In this document: in pieces, positions 1 through 10,059 of the stretch
Layout: each line of letters begins with the position of its first letter
How positions within the stretch are numbered: the stretch's first letter is position 1
Origin: Suillus spraguei
Taxonomy: Eukaryota > Basidiomycota > Agaricomycetes > Boletales > Suillaceae
Direction: 5' to 3'
DNA length: 32,436 nt
Assembly: GCA_016800925.1 (NCBI GenBank)
Contig: JABCPU010000653.1
Span: forward strand, 1-32,436
Position numbers and translations under genes: made by a program
Notes under the pieces: model-generated
Databases searched by the model: none
Told to the model about the DNA's origin: nothing
The model's input: the letters and a program-made list of their open reading frames with translations, nothing else

Positions 1-159
1 CAAACGTTTCAATCTGTCCGTGAGTGGAGCAGGCTGCTGCTTTTTGGACGTCGCTGTCTTGAAGGAATCTTGGAAGACGTCTGGCCTGCCTTGGTTGAAA
101 CTACAGGTTTGGGCGGCATTTTGGTCGCTAGACTTGTTGGCGGCGATGGTCGAAGTCAT
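1..159 (-). CDS. Possible 5' end of a divergent gene, cut by the window edge
   Basis: On the minus strand an ATG at 159 opens a frame that runs without a stop to the window edge (about 53 codons, ending in PLTDRLKRL). A second ATG in another frame (MPPKPVVSTKAG, from about 120) is open for about 37 codons. Either could be the true start of a gene transcribed away from the pinin-like gene, with about 200 bp of shared promoter between them. The composition is Lys/Ser/Thr/Gln-rich and polar with no recognisable domain. Too little is visible to name it, and it may be chance. Confidence 0.33.
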   Translation of the reverse strand, partial: MTSTIAANKSSDQNAAQTCSFNQGRPDVFQDSFKTATSKKQQPAPLTDRLKRL

Positions 160-360
160 TAACCACGTGTCACATTTCCTTTCTTGAATTAAATGTGACA
201 TAATCAACCCACTGAATGAAAGTGTTGTTCACCCGCTACTCCATCGGACAATGTCGACAAAATTGTGAGCCGTGTGCTATATCTCACCCTTTTTGCCTTC
301 ATTGATGACATACAGGAGACAAGCAACTGAAGCAAACTTGATACTGACACCCAGGACAAG

Positions 361-1424
361 ATGGACACAGGACAGGAACCAGACTCTCAGCCTGCAAGAA
401 AGCGGCCTCGTATTGACCTTGGTGTCGGCGAGCGCAAGCGAGGCAAGAGCATGTTTGGTATTGTTCTTGGCACGCTGAACAAGGCGAAGATTGAGGATAA
501 GGAAGGAATGCTAGTGAAGCAGTAAGCATAACGCATATGCAGTTACTCATTGGAATGACGTATATATTTCTCTTCAGGCTAAAAAGCGCCAGATGATAGA
601 CCACGGTTGCAAGCCAAGCTTCGCAAGGAGACCGACTCAGTTCGACGCTCTGAAGAAGCCAAGAAGGACAGGAACACCGCAAATCGAAAGGAAGAAGAAC
701 TTCAACTAAAAGATTCAATCGTGCGTTTCATGTTAATATCCTCCATTTTCCAGAGCCAACGACCTTGTTTTTCAGTATAAGCTACGAAAAAACGCATTTA
801 CCACTCTATTCTCACTTCCTATGTACATCTGACGACATCCAATCTATTGATTCTATGGAAGACCAGCCGTCATCAATAACTCTTCTAGCTCTGCCAACAC
901 GATCGCACCCTCCACCTCTCTTTTATTTACCTCGATACTCACAACAGCCCAGGAAGCATTTTTGGAAAAACGTAAATTCAAGGTGAGCTTAGTATCCGTA
1001 AATACATTGCGGTAGATGACATGATATCCACTTCGCCACTGTTGCACCGATGAATCTGGTACTGATATCTGCTACCTAGGTCAAAGAAGCAGCCGAATCC
1101 GAATGGTCCACCTTCCGCACGGAGCGTACTGCCGGTATCGACGAAATCAAGGAGCTCCGACTACGTGTTGCCGATGAGGACGCAAGAAGGAAGAAGGAAA
1201 AGAAAGATGAAGTCGAGGCAGACGAAAAAACTCACGTCAACAAGGACGAAGAAATGACCTCTGATGAGCCCAAGCCTTCTGGATCGAAGGCGGAGGAACG
1301 TGACTCTCGGACGGAAGAAAAGACGGAGGAACGTGAATCAAAGACGGAAGAAATGGAGGTAGACGTTGGTACTAAGGAGGAATCGGGCATGCGTGCAGAC
1401 GATGAAGATGCAGTTGAATACTGA
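361..1424 (+). CDS. Pinin/SDK/MemA-domain protein (frame-disrupted as given)
   Basis: Pinin-family proteins are nuclear and associate with spliceosome and exon-junction components. Four exons are visible: 361-521, 578-720, 776-982 and 1080-1424, with GT...AG introns of about 55-100 bp. Exon 1 encodes the hallmark ERKRGKSMFGIVLGTLNKAK. Exon 2 has the basic coiled-coil stretch (KLRKETDSVRRSEEAKKDR in the expected frame), exon 3 RSHPPPLFYLP, and exon 4 a highly charged tail (EWSTFRTERTAGIDEI, then Lys/Glu-rich repeats TEERES/RTEEKTEE) ending at TGA 1422-1424. The start is supported by an in-frame stop about 30 bp upstream. The family reading frame is broken by single-base length changes near 503, near 592, in the A-run near 789 and near 930. 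These are either pseudogene lesions or assembly errors. The family call is firm; integrity is not. Confidence 0.85.
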
Positions 1425-2134
1425 TTTAGGTGAGTGAGTCAGAAGTGTGAAATTTGTTGGGCATTGATGATGAACCCTAGATTGAATAGTATAACTGTGC
1501 GTAATCATTTTGAAGGTGGTACAGTATATTTTTTTGCTGTTCTAGGAAACTCTTGTGCGCTCAACTTGTTCTAGTTGTCAGCTGTAGTTGGGTCAATATC
1601 ATTAGTCAGGTGTCGGATTTGCTCGTGATAACTGACAAGCCAATGGCCAGGAATACATCTTACAATGCTAGGAGATGGTGATATAGTGTCTATATCCATC
1701 AAGTTCGAAGTTGTTGATCTTTGTTCCGAACCAAGTAGAACACACCATGATGAGATACGGTTGACGTTAGTTTGGTAGGATGATACATCATGCAGTATGG
1801 TTCTTATCACAATTACTGTGTCGGCTCCAGCCTGATCATTGATTTTGGCCGTCCCGAACTGTGGACCCTAAGTACAAAGCCCCCCATCTGTTGCGCTCAC
1901 TATTCTCACCCCAAAGCAATGTGAAATTAGTCTTTGTCCAACATACAGGACCTGCCACCGGTGGCTGAATACTATTAACCGCCTACAGCAGGTGAGCTCA
2001 CACATAATAGGTGTTATTGGAAGTGTGGGATGGCACAGTATACCAATTGGCAGGACGCAACATTTCTGCCTCCGAATATTAAACGCTCCTCGGACAGCTC
2101 GAGCGTTAATTAAGAACTGTACTCATATTTAAGT
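1425..2134. other. Non-coding stretch with two perfect palindromes shared by both units
   Basis: No gene is seen. After the duplication start at 1453 the sequence matches 6775-7443. It contains the 12-bp palindrome GCCACCGGTGGC (1954-1965) and the 10-bp palindrome GTGAGCTCAC (1992-2001), both kept in unit 2 at 7250-7261 and 7288-7297. A TATA-like CATATTTAAG lies just before 2135. It reads as the promoter side of the eroded plus-strand gene that follows. Confidence 0.5.
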
Positions 2135-2701
2135 ATGATTCACCAAGTATTGTGGTCATCCAGTCCCGCGCATCAGAATAATAGAAAAATCATGTTCAGG
2201 GGCGAACCAAACGGTAAGTCGCATGCGCATGTCACCTTCTCTGTCTTGCTCGAGTCATTCCGCAGCCAACTACCTTTGCCGGGCAGGTACTATACCGTTT
2301 GGTCGTTTGGCTTTCTGCTCCCGCGCATTACGTGCTACATACCAGCCGTTACATTCCGCACTCGCAGGGTTGATGAATCCCAGTCCAAAATTATTATCGT
2401 GACCTGCTTGTTTCATAGGATTCTTCAGCCGGCCTATGATTTCGCCACGAATGGCTTCTGGCCTGGTCTGCCGTTAAGCGACACAGCTTCCAGCCATGCC
2501 ATACCGGTGGTTTTTAGAGCCTTGAACGGCAAGTTCCTTTGCTGTTCGTCGGTGGAGCAGTTTTCACGGAAATTTCTCAAAGACGTTCCAAGAGAAGCTT
2601 CCTCCGCAGTACAGGTACTTGCATTATCTCCTTTGAGCGACCAGCCATCGTCTCCAGAGGATATACGGCGAAGCTTGAAAGCAACACCAGGTCAGTCGTA
2701 A
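2135..2701 (+). pseudogene. Eroded plus-strand gene, unit 1 copy, function unknown
   Basis: A TATA-like CATATTTAAG precedes ATG 2135. A candidate intron from GTAAGTCG (about 2215) to CATTCCGCAG (about 2266) is matched in position and splice sites in unit 2. The continuous frame is 188 codons, but it reads through that intron, and the frame best matching unit 2 after it stops early at TTATCGTGA. Stretches such as SVEQFSRKFLKDVPREA match SVENFAQKFLKDVLGEA in unit 2, suggesting an ancestral coding sequence. No known domain is recognised. Decayed gene is the best reading; a non-coding RNA or a chance frame are alternatives. Confidence 0.33.
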
Positions 2702-3068
2702 TGGTGATTATTCTACGTGTGATGTCCATGAAGAGTTCTCAATTTAGGACACTGGAACATCAATTCTGATGAGTATCAAAAAAGCTTTATTCTAACTTCA
2801 GACGGATCCTTGGCATGTGATAAGTGTCAGTTTTCGTCATCTGGAAAGTTCCTGACAACATATAAAGTAAACATGAAACACTGGTGCAACCACTTGCGTG
2901 TAGTACACATTTCTAAATGAACGAAATAGCGCGAACCATGAAATAATTATGCAATAGAAAAGAGCTAATGATAGCGATTATAACAAGTGTGCAAGGGTCA
3001 TGATTGAAACATCCATAAGCCCGTATGCCGGGTATACCAAGAGGACAATCAAGAGAGAAAATGCGTAG

Positions 3069-4433
3069 TCAGACTTTCCTCTTCATCCCCAGATGGGTCT
3101 CCTTTACATGACGCCACACACTATCGCGCCGCATGACGTGAACCGTTTCATTGTCGCGTTTACAATAGTTGCAACCTTGCCAACAACATGCATGTAGCGC
3201 ATCTTGAGCCCCTGACAGATGGCTGCGCCTAAAATGCGTCTTGAACGCATCCAGCGGCCCTTCAAATCTACAAGTCCTATTTTCTCCGACAAGCCAGCCG
3301 CAGGAGAATGTAGTGGACGAGTGATGGATTTCGTAGGGATGAAATCTATGACGACGCCAGAATTTCTGGCGAGAACGCGAATTACGGCAAGGCAGATCTT
3401 GATGTGGCTGGATGGATGGTGGATGAGATGATGTATTACTCATATCGTTTCCATGATCAATATTAGGTTGTGAAAATATCGCAGCCGAAGGTAAAAGTGC
3501 CGTAGACGAGCCTGGAAAACTAGTAGCAGGTTCTAGCGGATCATAGATGACGGGGGAACCATGATACATCGCAGGATAATGGGCGGGTGGTTCAAGGTAG
3601 AAATGAAGTTCACGGTGGTGGGAGGATGGCCCACGGTGGGAGCTGGAGTATGGCCTAGGATAGGAGCTGGAAGATGCCCCTGAGTTAGGCGAGGCGTATT
3701 GAGGTGGATGAGGAGTATAGTCATATGGATACCGCCTGTATACGGGGATACTCATAAGTAAAGTAACAACTCATATGACGACGAGAGGCTTACATTTGTG
3801 GTGGGAGATTGCTTCCTGTAACCGGATTTATGGGATACGAGGCATTGACTTCCTGTGTGGTGTTGTGGTATTGGGCACCATAGTAACTTGGGGAGTTGTA
3901 GACAAAGCCATCATATGCCGAGCTAGATTGAAGCTCATAGGTCATTGGATATATCGGCGGAATATAAATGTCATAGGATTCGTGGGGTGTGGAATCGGCA
4001 GTCGGATAGTAGTTTTGCGGCCTTGCTATATTGTCCGTTGCGGTAAGGGTAGTATTAGCCTCCTCCATGTGACGGGGAGAGTATCCGTTGGATGAAACGT
4101 TCGATTCCATATAGCCATCATGAGTGGGCATAATAAAATAGCTCGACGTATCGGTAGTGAAGCTAAAGGTGCTGGGTGCGGCACTGACATTCGGTGAAAT
4201 GCTAGTGCGCGTCCTGTCAATGGAGGGGAACATTCTGGCTTTGTTGTTGGCCGATGATGATGGGGTAGAACAAGGAAAAGTCTGAGCGGGACGACTAGTT
4301 ACGGTGAGATGGCTGGTATGAAGAGGAAGGAGTAGACTAACTTAAAGTTTGACATCGTATTCGGATAAACGCGATGATATGGACTGTCAGCTTCAGCAAG
4401 CTCGTCGTTGGGGGTGGCGACGTGCTCTATCAT
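3069..4433 (-). CDS. Duplicated C2H2-like zinc-finger protein, copy 1 (424 aa)
   Basis: Three minus-strand exons, 4433-4342, 4294-3794 and 3750-3069, join in frame to 425 codons including the stop. The introns (GTTAGT...ACTAG and GTAAGC...ATGAG) are about 45 bp. The start is the first ATG after an in-frame stop upstream. Residues 1 to about 340 are Ser/Thr/Tyr/Pro-rich and look disordered (SGASSSSYPRPYSSSH). The C-terminus holds two zinc-finger-like modules: C348-x9-C358-x11-H370-x4-H375, then C387-x3-C391-x20-H412-x4-H417, with RRDSVWRHVKETH and a basic end GMKRKV. The wide spacing differs from classical C2H2 fingers. Such RRDSxWRH proteins are probably nuclear or DNA-binding; function is inferred. 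The paralogue lies at 8582-10059. Confidence 0.82.
3625..3672 (-). repeat. Two 24-bp coding minisatellite units in zinc-finger copy 1
   Basis: Two adjacent 24-bp units (3625-3648, 3649-3672) share the core GGAGCTGGA and encode Ser/Tyr/Pro octapeptides on the minus strand. They are the unexpanded state of the nine-unit array in the paralogue. Confidence 0.65.
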
Positions 4434-5459
4434 GTCGAGTAAAGTACCTTTTGAGAATGATCAGTATTATGATTGATGGTATAGGGTGAGATTAGAAACG
4501 ATAAGTAGTCTTGCTCGCGTGCCTGCTGGATTTTATGGAGGCCCTGAAGGAAGAGAAAGAGAAGGGGGGAAGACAAAAAAGTGCAGCCCGCCGATAATAT
4601 GGCACAGCAAGCAATGACCCATTCCCCCACTTGAGATGTGAACCAAGGACTTGGCATGGCTTAAAAACTAACGCGACCACCAGCCATCAGGGCAAAACCA
4701 AGGTCATATTCTAGAAGACATAACTGACCAAGCCATCATCAAGATCCAAGGATGCGGATGAGGAGGTAATGGATCCTAACGACACCCGCCGAACACCGGA
4801 ACACATTTTTTGAAGGTAAGAGTTTGGTTGGATATAATTCTGGTCAACAAGCCAGTCAAGAAGATAAAGTGGCAACCTTGCTTCTCAGCGATGAAATCGT
4901 TGTATCAAGAAACGTATGAAGGTAGCATCATGAAATCGCTTGATGCAAACGAGTCTAATATAGCGAAACAGAGGCAGGGAGAAAGTAACGAGATTAAAGA
5001 CGGTGAGGCTATCGAGCTCTTGTTTATCATAATTATGTGCGTATTGTGTGAAAGGGACGAGTAAAAGGAGATATCCGAACGCGTTGTATCATAAGACTTT
5101 ATGTGAGATCATCATATGAGCTAGTAGCACACCGATCAGCTGATTACTTACTGAGCAACCGCACCGAGATAAGAAGAAACGGACAAAGTTCCTTCGATTT
5201 GTGAGGTAATGGCACTACCGTTACTATGTGCGAATTTGCAAATACGTAAGCGTTGTGGAGTAAAATTGTTATGACCGCGAATAAAGTTTAACCCAGCGAC
5301 CGCTTATTACCGGTCAGGTTTCAAATGACAAAGGGGTATCTCGGATATCGGAGTACTAGGAAAATGCTTTCGCCTCGACTGCCTTTATGAAGGCTCACCA
5401 ACCACACCTTTCAAGAAGGAAGTACCGCAAAAGGTCGACTCGGCTAGTGTAGAAACACG

Positions 5460-5618
5460 CTAGACACACAGAGGTGTAAGTATACCTCAGTCTCGGATAG
5501 AAAGACTACATTAGTATGTACCTAGACACACAGAGGTGTAAGTATACTACAGTAAATCAGTATTGGCTATAAATATAATAGAGAATGGACCCTCAGTCTC
5601 GGATAGAAAGACTGAGGG
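5460..5618. repeat. Interleaved direct repeats and a perfect hairpin
   Basis: A 26-bp sequence (core GACACACAGAGGTGTAAG) is present exactly at 5460-5485 and 5522-5547. A 23-bp sequence (core CAGTCTCGGATAGAAAG) is present exactly at 5485-5507 and 5591-5613. The second copy of the latter is completed into a hairpin: CCCTCAGTC (5590-5598), an 11-nt loop, GACTGAGGG (5610-5618). I do not find the set in unit 2. It may be the footprint of a small mobile element or a local duplication. Confidence 0.75.
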
Positions 5619-6210
5619 AAGCGGTATTACCATGAACGAGAGTAAGTGAAGGAAAGAACGGAAAATCCCGGATGACTAATATGTGCCGAATACCTTCGTC
5701 GTTGCCTACGTCCAACAGTTTGCTCATCATCATGATCGGAACTCCGATTTTATTTATACATACTTGACTATCTGTACTTCGGGTGCGAATGGAATGATTC
5801 CACTCCAACATTTGCATTCCAACTCACTCAAGTGTTCACGGGTTGCTCATAGGCTCTTTTTGAACACTTCCCGAGTCGTCGCTCTCGGGCTCAACTTTTC
5901 ACACCCCCCAGCTAGATCTTTTTGCGACATCTACACTGATTATATTTGCCAAACTCAACGTGTACTATGCTCTTCCAGAGGGTAGATGGTGTGCGAGCTA
6001 AGGGCCCTATCTAGCAAAATGGAAGGAGGTCAGTACTACCCATCGCCAGTACTAGTAGCATGCTTCATTGGACATTCAAAACACGCAGCCCAACATGCAC
6101 AGTCAGTGCGAGAGATCTAATAGGTGACCCAATCTGTCGCTGTCTGGCAGGACGTTAACATTTCCATCTTTCATCTCATGTCAGTACCTTATACGGTTCC
6201 AGTTCACAAC

Positions 6211-6234
6211 GTGTATGATCGTTCGATCATACAC
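6211..6234. repeat. Perfect 11-bp inverted repeat with a 2-nt spacer
   Basis: GTGTATGATCG (6211-6221), TT, CGATCATACAC (6224-6234). The aligned site in unit 2 (about 12037-12062) is diverged and no longer symmetrical. This could be a protein-binding dyad or a cruciform-prone site; it lies in non-coding DNA. Confidence 0.7.
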
Positions 6235-7443
6235 TCAATTGGTATAATGAGAACGAAACGAAGCTACACAGACACAGTGGTGGTCTCACCGAAACTCCTA
6301 CCGTCCTTTTGTGAGGATCATGCACTCAGAAGAGAAACGCTCGACCTTCCCTTTCGAATGCGAGCACGTCCGAGCTGAAAGGCGTGTGATTTGACAGTAG
6401 ACCGCTATAATTAGTATGGTCGGGTCGTCCCGCAGATTTAATAATGATGCCAGTTGTCGCCTGCGGTGATTGTCAGGCGGCGCCGTGGTGCGGAGAAAGA
6501 CTGGTTCACCTCGCGATGACGCTTATGGTGGGATTGCGTGCTGGTGCGTTTTCACTATCTTGTATCGCGATGTCTCGAATGACTACTAGGCCGCACGTGT
6601 TGCGGTTTCCATCGGAATGTCGGACTTTTCGTGCACGCGAAGTTGCCAACCCCTCAAGGCCTCACTCACGATCGCCTTCTTATGCATTTGCATGCTTGAC
6701 TCTGCATTTTCCTATTGGCGTGAGCAAGAAAACGTGCCTTCAATATCTCCGCGAGTGCTCAGGATGCGAAACCATTTGTTGGTTGTTGTTGATGAACCCT
6801 AGATTGAATAGTACAGCTGTGTGTAATCATTTTGAAGGTGATACAGTATTTTTTTTCTGTTCTAGGACACTCTTGTGCGCTCAACTTGTTCTAGTTGTCA
6901 GCTGTAGGCTGTAGTTCGGTCAATATAGTCAGGTGTCGGATTTGCTCATGGTAGCTGACAAGCCAATGGCAGAGATACATTTTATAATGCTAGGAGATGG
7001 TGACATGGCTAAAGTTGTTGACCTTTGCCTTTGTTCCGGACCAAGTAGACCAAACCATGATGAGATACGGTTGACGTTAGTTTAGTAGGATCATACGGCA
7101 TGCAGTATGCTTCACATCACGTTTGCTGTGTCGGCTCCAGCTTAATCATTGTCCCGAGCTCTAGACCCGAAGTACATAGCTACCCATCTGTTGTGGTCAC
7201 CATTGTCACCCCCAATCATGAAAATAGTTCTAGGAACGTACACTGGCCTGCCACCGGTGGCTGAATATTATCAGCCGTCTGCAGCAGGTGAGCTCACACA
7301 TAATATGTGTCATTGGAAGTGGTAGAATGGCACAGTATACCAATTGGTAGGTCGAACGTTTCTGCCTCTGAATATGAAATGTTCCTCGGGCTATCTCGAG
7401 CGTTAATCAAGAGCTGTATTTAACCTGACATATTTAAGTTAGA

Positions 7444-8139
7444 TGTTTCACCGAGGATTTGTTCAATTCAGCCCCGCGCGTTAAACCAATAAGAAAACCC
7501 GCAATCGAAAAAGTAAGTCGTATGTTACACTTTCTGTCTTGCTCATTCCATTCCACAGCCAAATTGCCTCTGTTAGGCACGTATGCACCCCGCTTGCTCC
7601 TGCACTGCCATCCGGCACGCTACCCTGTGCAAGATTATGACCATGGCCATGACCTTGCCTGCGTATTCGTTGGCAAATCATCCTCAAGATCATTACTCTC
7701 AGCCAATCAGGGACTATCTAGTTCTTACTGCTACCGCGTATTACGTGCCACCGTTACATTCCCCCGGGTCGATGAATCCCAGTCCAAATTATTATCGTGG
7801 CCTGTCTCATGAGATAGGGTTCTTCAGCCAACCTCAGGCTGTGTTTTCCAACGGTTTCGCCACGGATAACTTCTGGCCTGGTCTGCTGTTAAGCGACACA
7901 GCTTTAAGATGGCAGCTGGCCATGTCATGCCGGTACTTTTTGGAACCCTGAACCGGCAGGTTCCTTTGTTATTCGCCGCTGGAGACGCCTTGGCCGTCGG
8001 TGGAGAACTTTGCACAGAAATTTCTCAAGGACGTTTTGGGAGAAGCTTCCTTCGCGGCATATTAGAGCAGGTACTTGCATTATCTCCTTTGAGCGACCAG
8101 CCATCGTCTCCGGATCCCAGGGTATACGATTGGAAGTAA
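7444..8139 (+). pseudogene. Eroded plus-strand gene, unit 2 copy, function unknown
   Basis: Counterpart of 2135-2701. It is preceded by the same TATA-like CATATTTAAG and has a candidate intron from GTAAGTCG (about 7512) to a TTCCACAG or later CTGTTAG acceptor. The longest plausible frame after the intron (7583-7951) contains NHPQDHYSQPIRDY and MNPSPNYYRGLSHEIGFF. It meets a TGA at 7949-7951, then stays open in the same frame (WPSVENFAQKFLKDVLGEA) to a TAG near 8070. The Tyr/Pro-rich composition resembles the N-terminal part of the zinc-finger proteins. No domain is recognised. It is probably decayed in both units. Confidence 0.35.
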
Positions 8140-8581
8140 CTTGAAAGCAATGCTAGGTTAGTCGTAACAGTGATTATTCCACTCGTGTGACGTTCACGAT
8201 AGAGTTTAGGACATCGAAATATTTATTCTAATACCGAAGACAGGGTATTTTATTCTCATCTCAGACGGAATTCCTTGACGTTGTGACGGCTTTCAGTTGT
8301 TTTATGACTTGCTATTTGTCCAGTTGGTCGACTTCTGGAAACAACCTGGCAATATATTAAATATAAAACGCGGGTATAACTACTTGCCCTATACGCTGAT
8401 AGTCGAAAGAAGTAACGCGAAACATGAAGTCGTTATGACGTAGAAGGAGGAAAGAGCAAATGACAGCAAGTGTCAGGATTGACATATTGACGAGTCTCTA
8501 TGCGACTTGCGCTCTGCCCTCACTCTGCACCAAGAAGATAATCAAGAGAGAAAATGCGTAATACCGTGACGGACATACAGA

Positions 8582-10059
8582 TCAGGCGTTCCTCTTCACC
8601 CGCAGATGGGTCTCCCGCACATGTCGCCACAAACAATCACGACGCATGACTTTAATGGTTGCATTATCGCGTTTACGATAGTCGCAACCTTGCCAACGAC
8701 ATGAGTTCGGAGCATTTTGAGCCCCTGATGGATGACTCTGCATGAAATGCGCCTTGAATGCATCTAGCGGCCCTTCAAATCCACAAGTCGTATTTTCACC
8801 GACAAGCCAGCCGCAAGAGAATATAGTGGACGGCGAGTGATGAGCTCGGTGGGTATTAGACCTACGGTGACGCTGGATATTCTGGCGAGAGCGGGAATGT
8901 GTCGCAGCTGAAGGTAAAGACGCCGTAGACGGGCCTGGCTGTTCTGGAAAACCGGTACCAGCTACTTGCGGACCATAAATGTCAAAGTCCTCAGATCGTT
9001 GCTGTGAGCCATGGTACATCTCAGGATCATGGACGGATGATTCAGGGTAGAGAGATGGTTTACGGTGGTGGGAGAGTGGCTGACGGTAAGAGCTGGAGGA
9101 TGGTTGAAGGTAAGAGCTAGAGGATGATACACGGTGGGAGTTGAAGGGTTGACGGTAGGAGTTAGAGGATGATCCATGGTGGGAGCTAGAGGATATGTGA
9201 CCGTAAGAGCTGGAAGGTGGCTCACGGTAGGAGCTGGAGGATGGTTGACCGCAAGAGCCTGAGGATGACCCACGGTGGGTGCTAGAAGATGTATCTGCGT
9301 TAGGCGAGATGTACTGGGGTGGATATGGAGTATTGTTATCTAGATACTGCCTGTATGCGGGGGTTCTCGTAAGTAAGTAAACTAATCATAGATGGTGACG
9401 ACGGGACATACATTTGTGGCGAGAGATTGCTTCCTGGAACTGTAGTTCTGGGATACGAAACGTCGCCGCCTTCCTGTGCGGTGCTGTGGTATTTAGTACC
9501 ATGATAACTTGGGGGGTTGTAGATAGGGCCGCCATAACCCAAGCTAGATTGAAGCTCATTGGATTCGTTTCGTATGGAATCTGTAGTTGGATGGTGGTCT
9601 TGCGACCATGCCATATTGTCCATTATAGAAAGGTTGGTACTCTCCCTATGGTGGAGAGAGTATCCATTGAATGAAACGTTCGATTCCGTGTAGCTATCAC
9701 GGTAAGTCGGGCAGGTGGACGCGTTAGAAGGGTAGCAGTAGCTCGATGTATCGGCGGTGACGCGAAGGGTGCTCGATGTATCGGCGGAGACGCGAAGGGT
9801 GCTGTGTGCGGCATTGACATTCGGTGAAGTGTCAGTGCGCGTCCTGTCAATGGAGGGGGACTTTCTGTCTTGGATGTTGGCTAGTGTTGAAGGAGAAGTC
9901 CAAGAGAACCAACTAGTTACGGTATGAGATGTCTGTCATGAAGAAGAAGCTGTAGACTAACTTCAAGAAGCTTGGCATTGTATTCGGAAGATCGCGATGA
10001 CATTGACTGTCAGATACAGCGGGCTCATCGACGGGCGGTGGCGACGGGCTGCGCGACAT
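8582..10059 (-). CDS. Duplicated C2H2-like zinc-finger protein, copy 2 (460 aa)
   Basis: Exons 10059-9962, 9912-9412 and 9365-8582 join in frame to 461 codons including the stop. Intron positions and phases match copy 1, and exon 2 is 501 nt in both. The start is MSRSPSPPPVDEPA, differing from MIEHVATPNDELAEA in copy 1, and the second start-like ATG of copy 1 (at 4233) is AAG here, which supports the three-exon model. The C-terminus keeps both finger modules: CGWLVGENTTC then HFMQSH, and CRWQGC then RHVRETH. The middle is expanded by a nine-unit Ser/Tyr-rich minisatellite. The clean frame despite much substitution from copy 1 argues that both copies are under selection. DNA or protein binding is inferred from the fingers only. 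Confidence 0.82.
9075..9287 (-). repeat. 24-bp coding minisatellite, nine units
   Basis: Consecutive units start at 9075, 9099, 9123, 9147 (21 bp), 9168, 9192, 9216, 9240 and 9264. They share cores such as GGTAAGAGCTGGAG and encode octapeptides like SSSSYRQP on the minus strand. All unit lengths are multiples of three, so the frame of zinc-finger copy 2 is kept. Copy 1 has two units. Confidence 0.85.
9741..9800 (-). repeat. 30-bp tandem duplication inside zinc-finger copy 2, exon 2
   Basis: 9741-9770 and 9771-9800 differ at one base and encode two copies of a ten-residue segment (TLRVSADTSS and TLRVTADTSS). Copy 1 has a single equivalent (TFSFTTDTSS). Confidence 0.8.

Larger units (their letters stand above)
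1453..6774. repeat. Tandem segmental duplication, unit 1 (5.3 kb)
   Basis: The unit starts in the 3' flank of the pinin-like gene at TTTGTTGG (1453-1460), followed by TGATGAACCCTAGATTGAAT. It ends at GCGAAACCAT (6765-6774). The next bases, TTTGTTGG at 6775, restart the same sequence, so the junction is head to tail. Colinear similarity to 6775-12562 runs through the zinc-finger gene, its upstream region and the non-coding flanks, with many substitutions and indels, so the duplication is not recent. Confidence 0.88.
4434..6774. other. Non-coding upstream region of zinc-finger copy 1
   Basis: No convincing gene is seen. Short open frames here (for example 4810-5064) are not kept in unit 2, so they are probably chance. 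Blocks such as 4660-4840 and 5750-6130 align with 10310-10490 and 11510-11950, which shows shared ancestry without a shared reading frame. It contains the direct repeats and hairpin near 5460-5618 and the palindrome at 6211-6234. Confidence 0.5.

Noticed and set aside
299..718. 139-codon minus-strand frame opposite the pinin-like gene
   Set aside because: It overlaps pinin exons 1 and 2 on the other strand and has no domain; the sense strand carries clear pinin motifs.
4810..5064. 84-codon plus-strand frame upstream of zinc-finger copy 1
   Set aside because: The aligned sequence in unit 2 (about 10490-10700) does not keep the frame, and no domain is recognised.
5460..5618. CRISPR-like array reading of the short direct repeats
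   Set aside because: There are only two copies of each repeat, in interleaved order and without regular spacers, and the genome is eukaryotic.
6444..6914. 156-codon plus-strand frame spanning the junction of the two duplicated units
   Set aside because: It crosses the duplication junction at 6775 and is not open in unit 2, so it is an accident of the junction.
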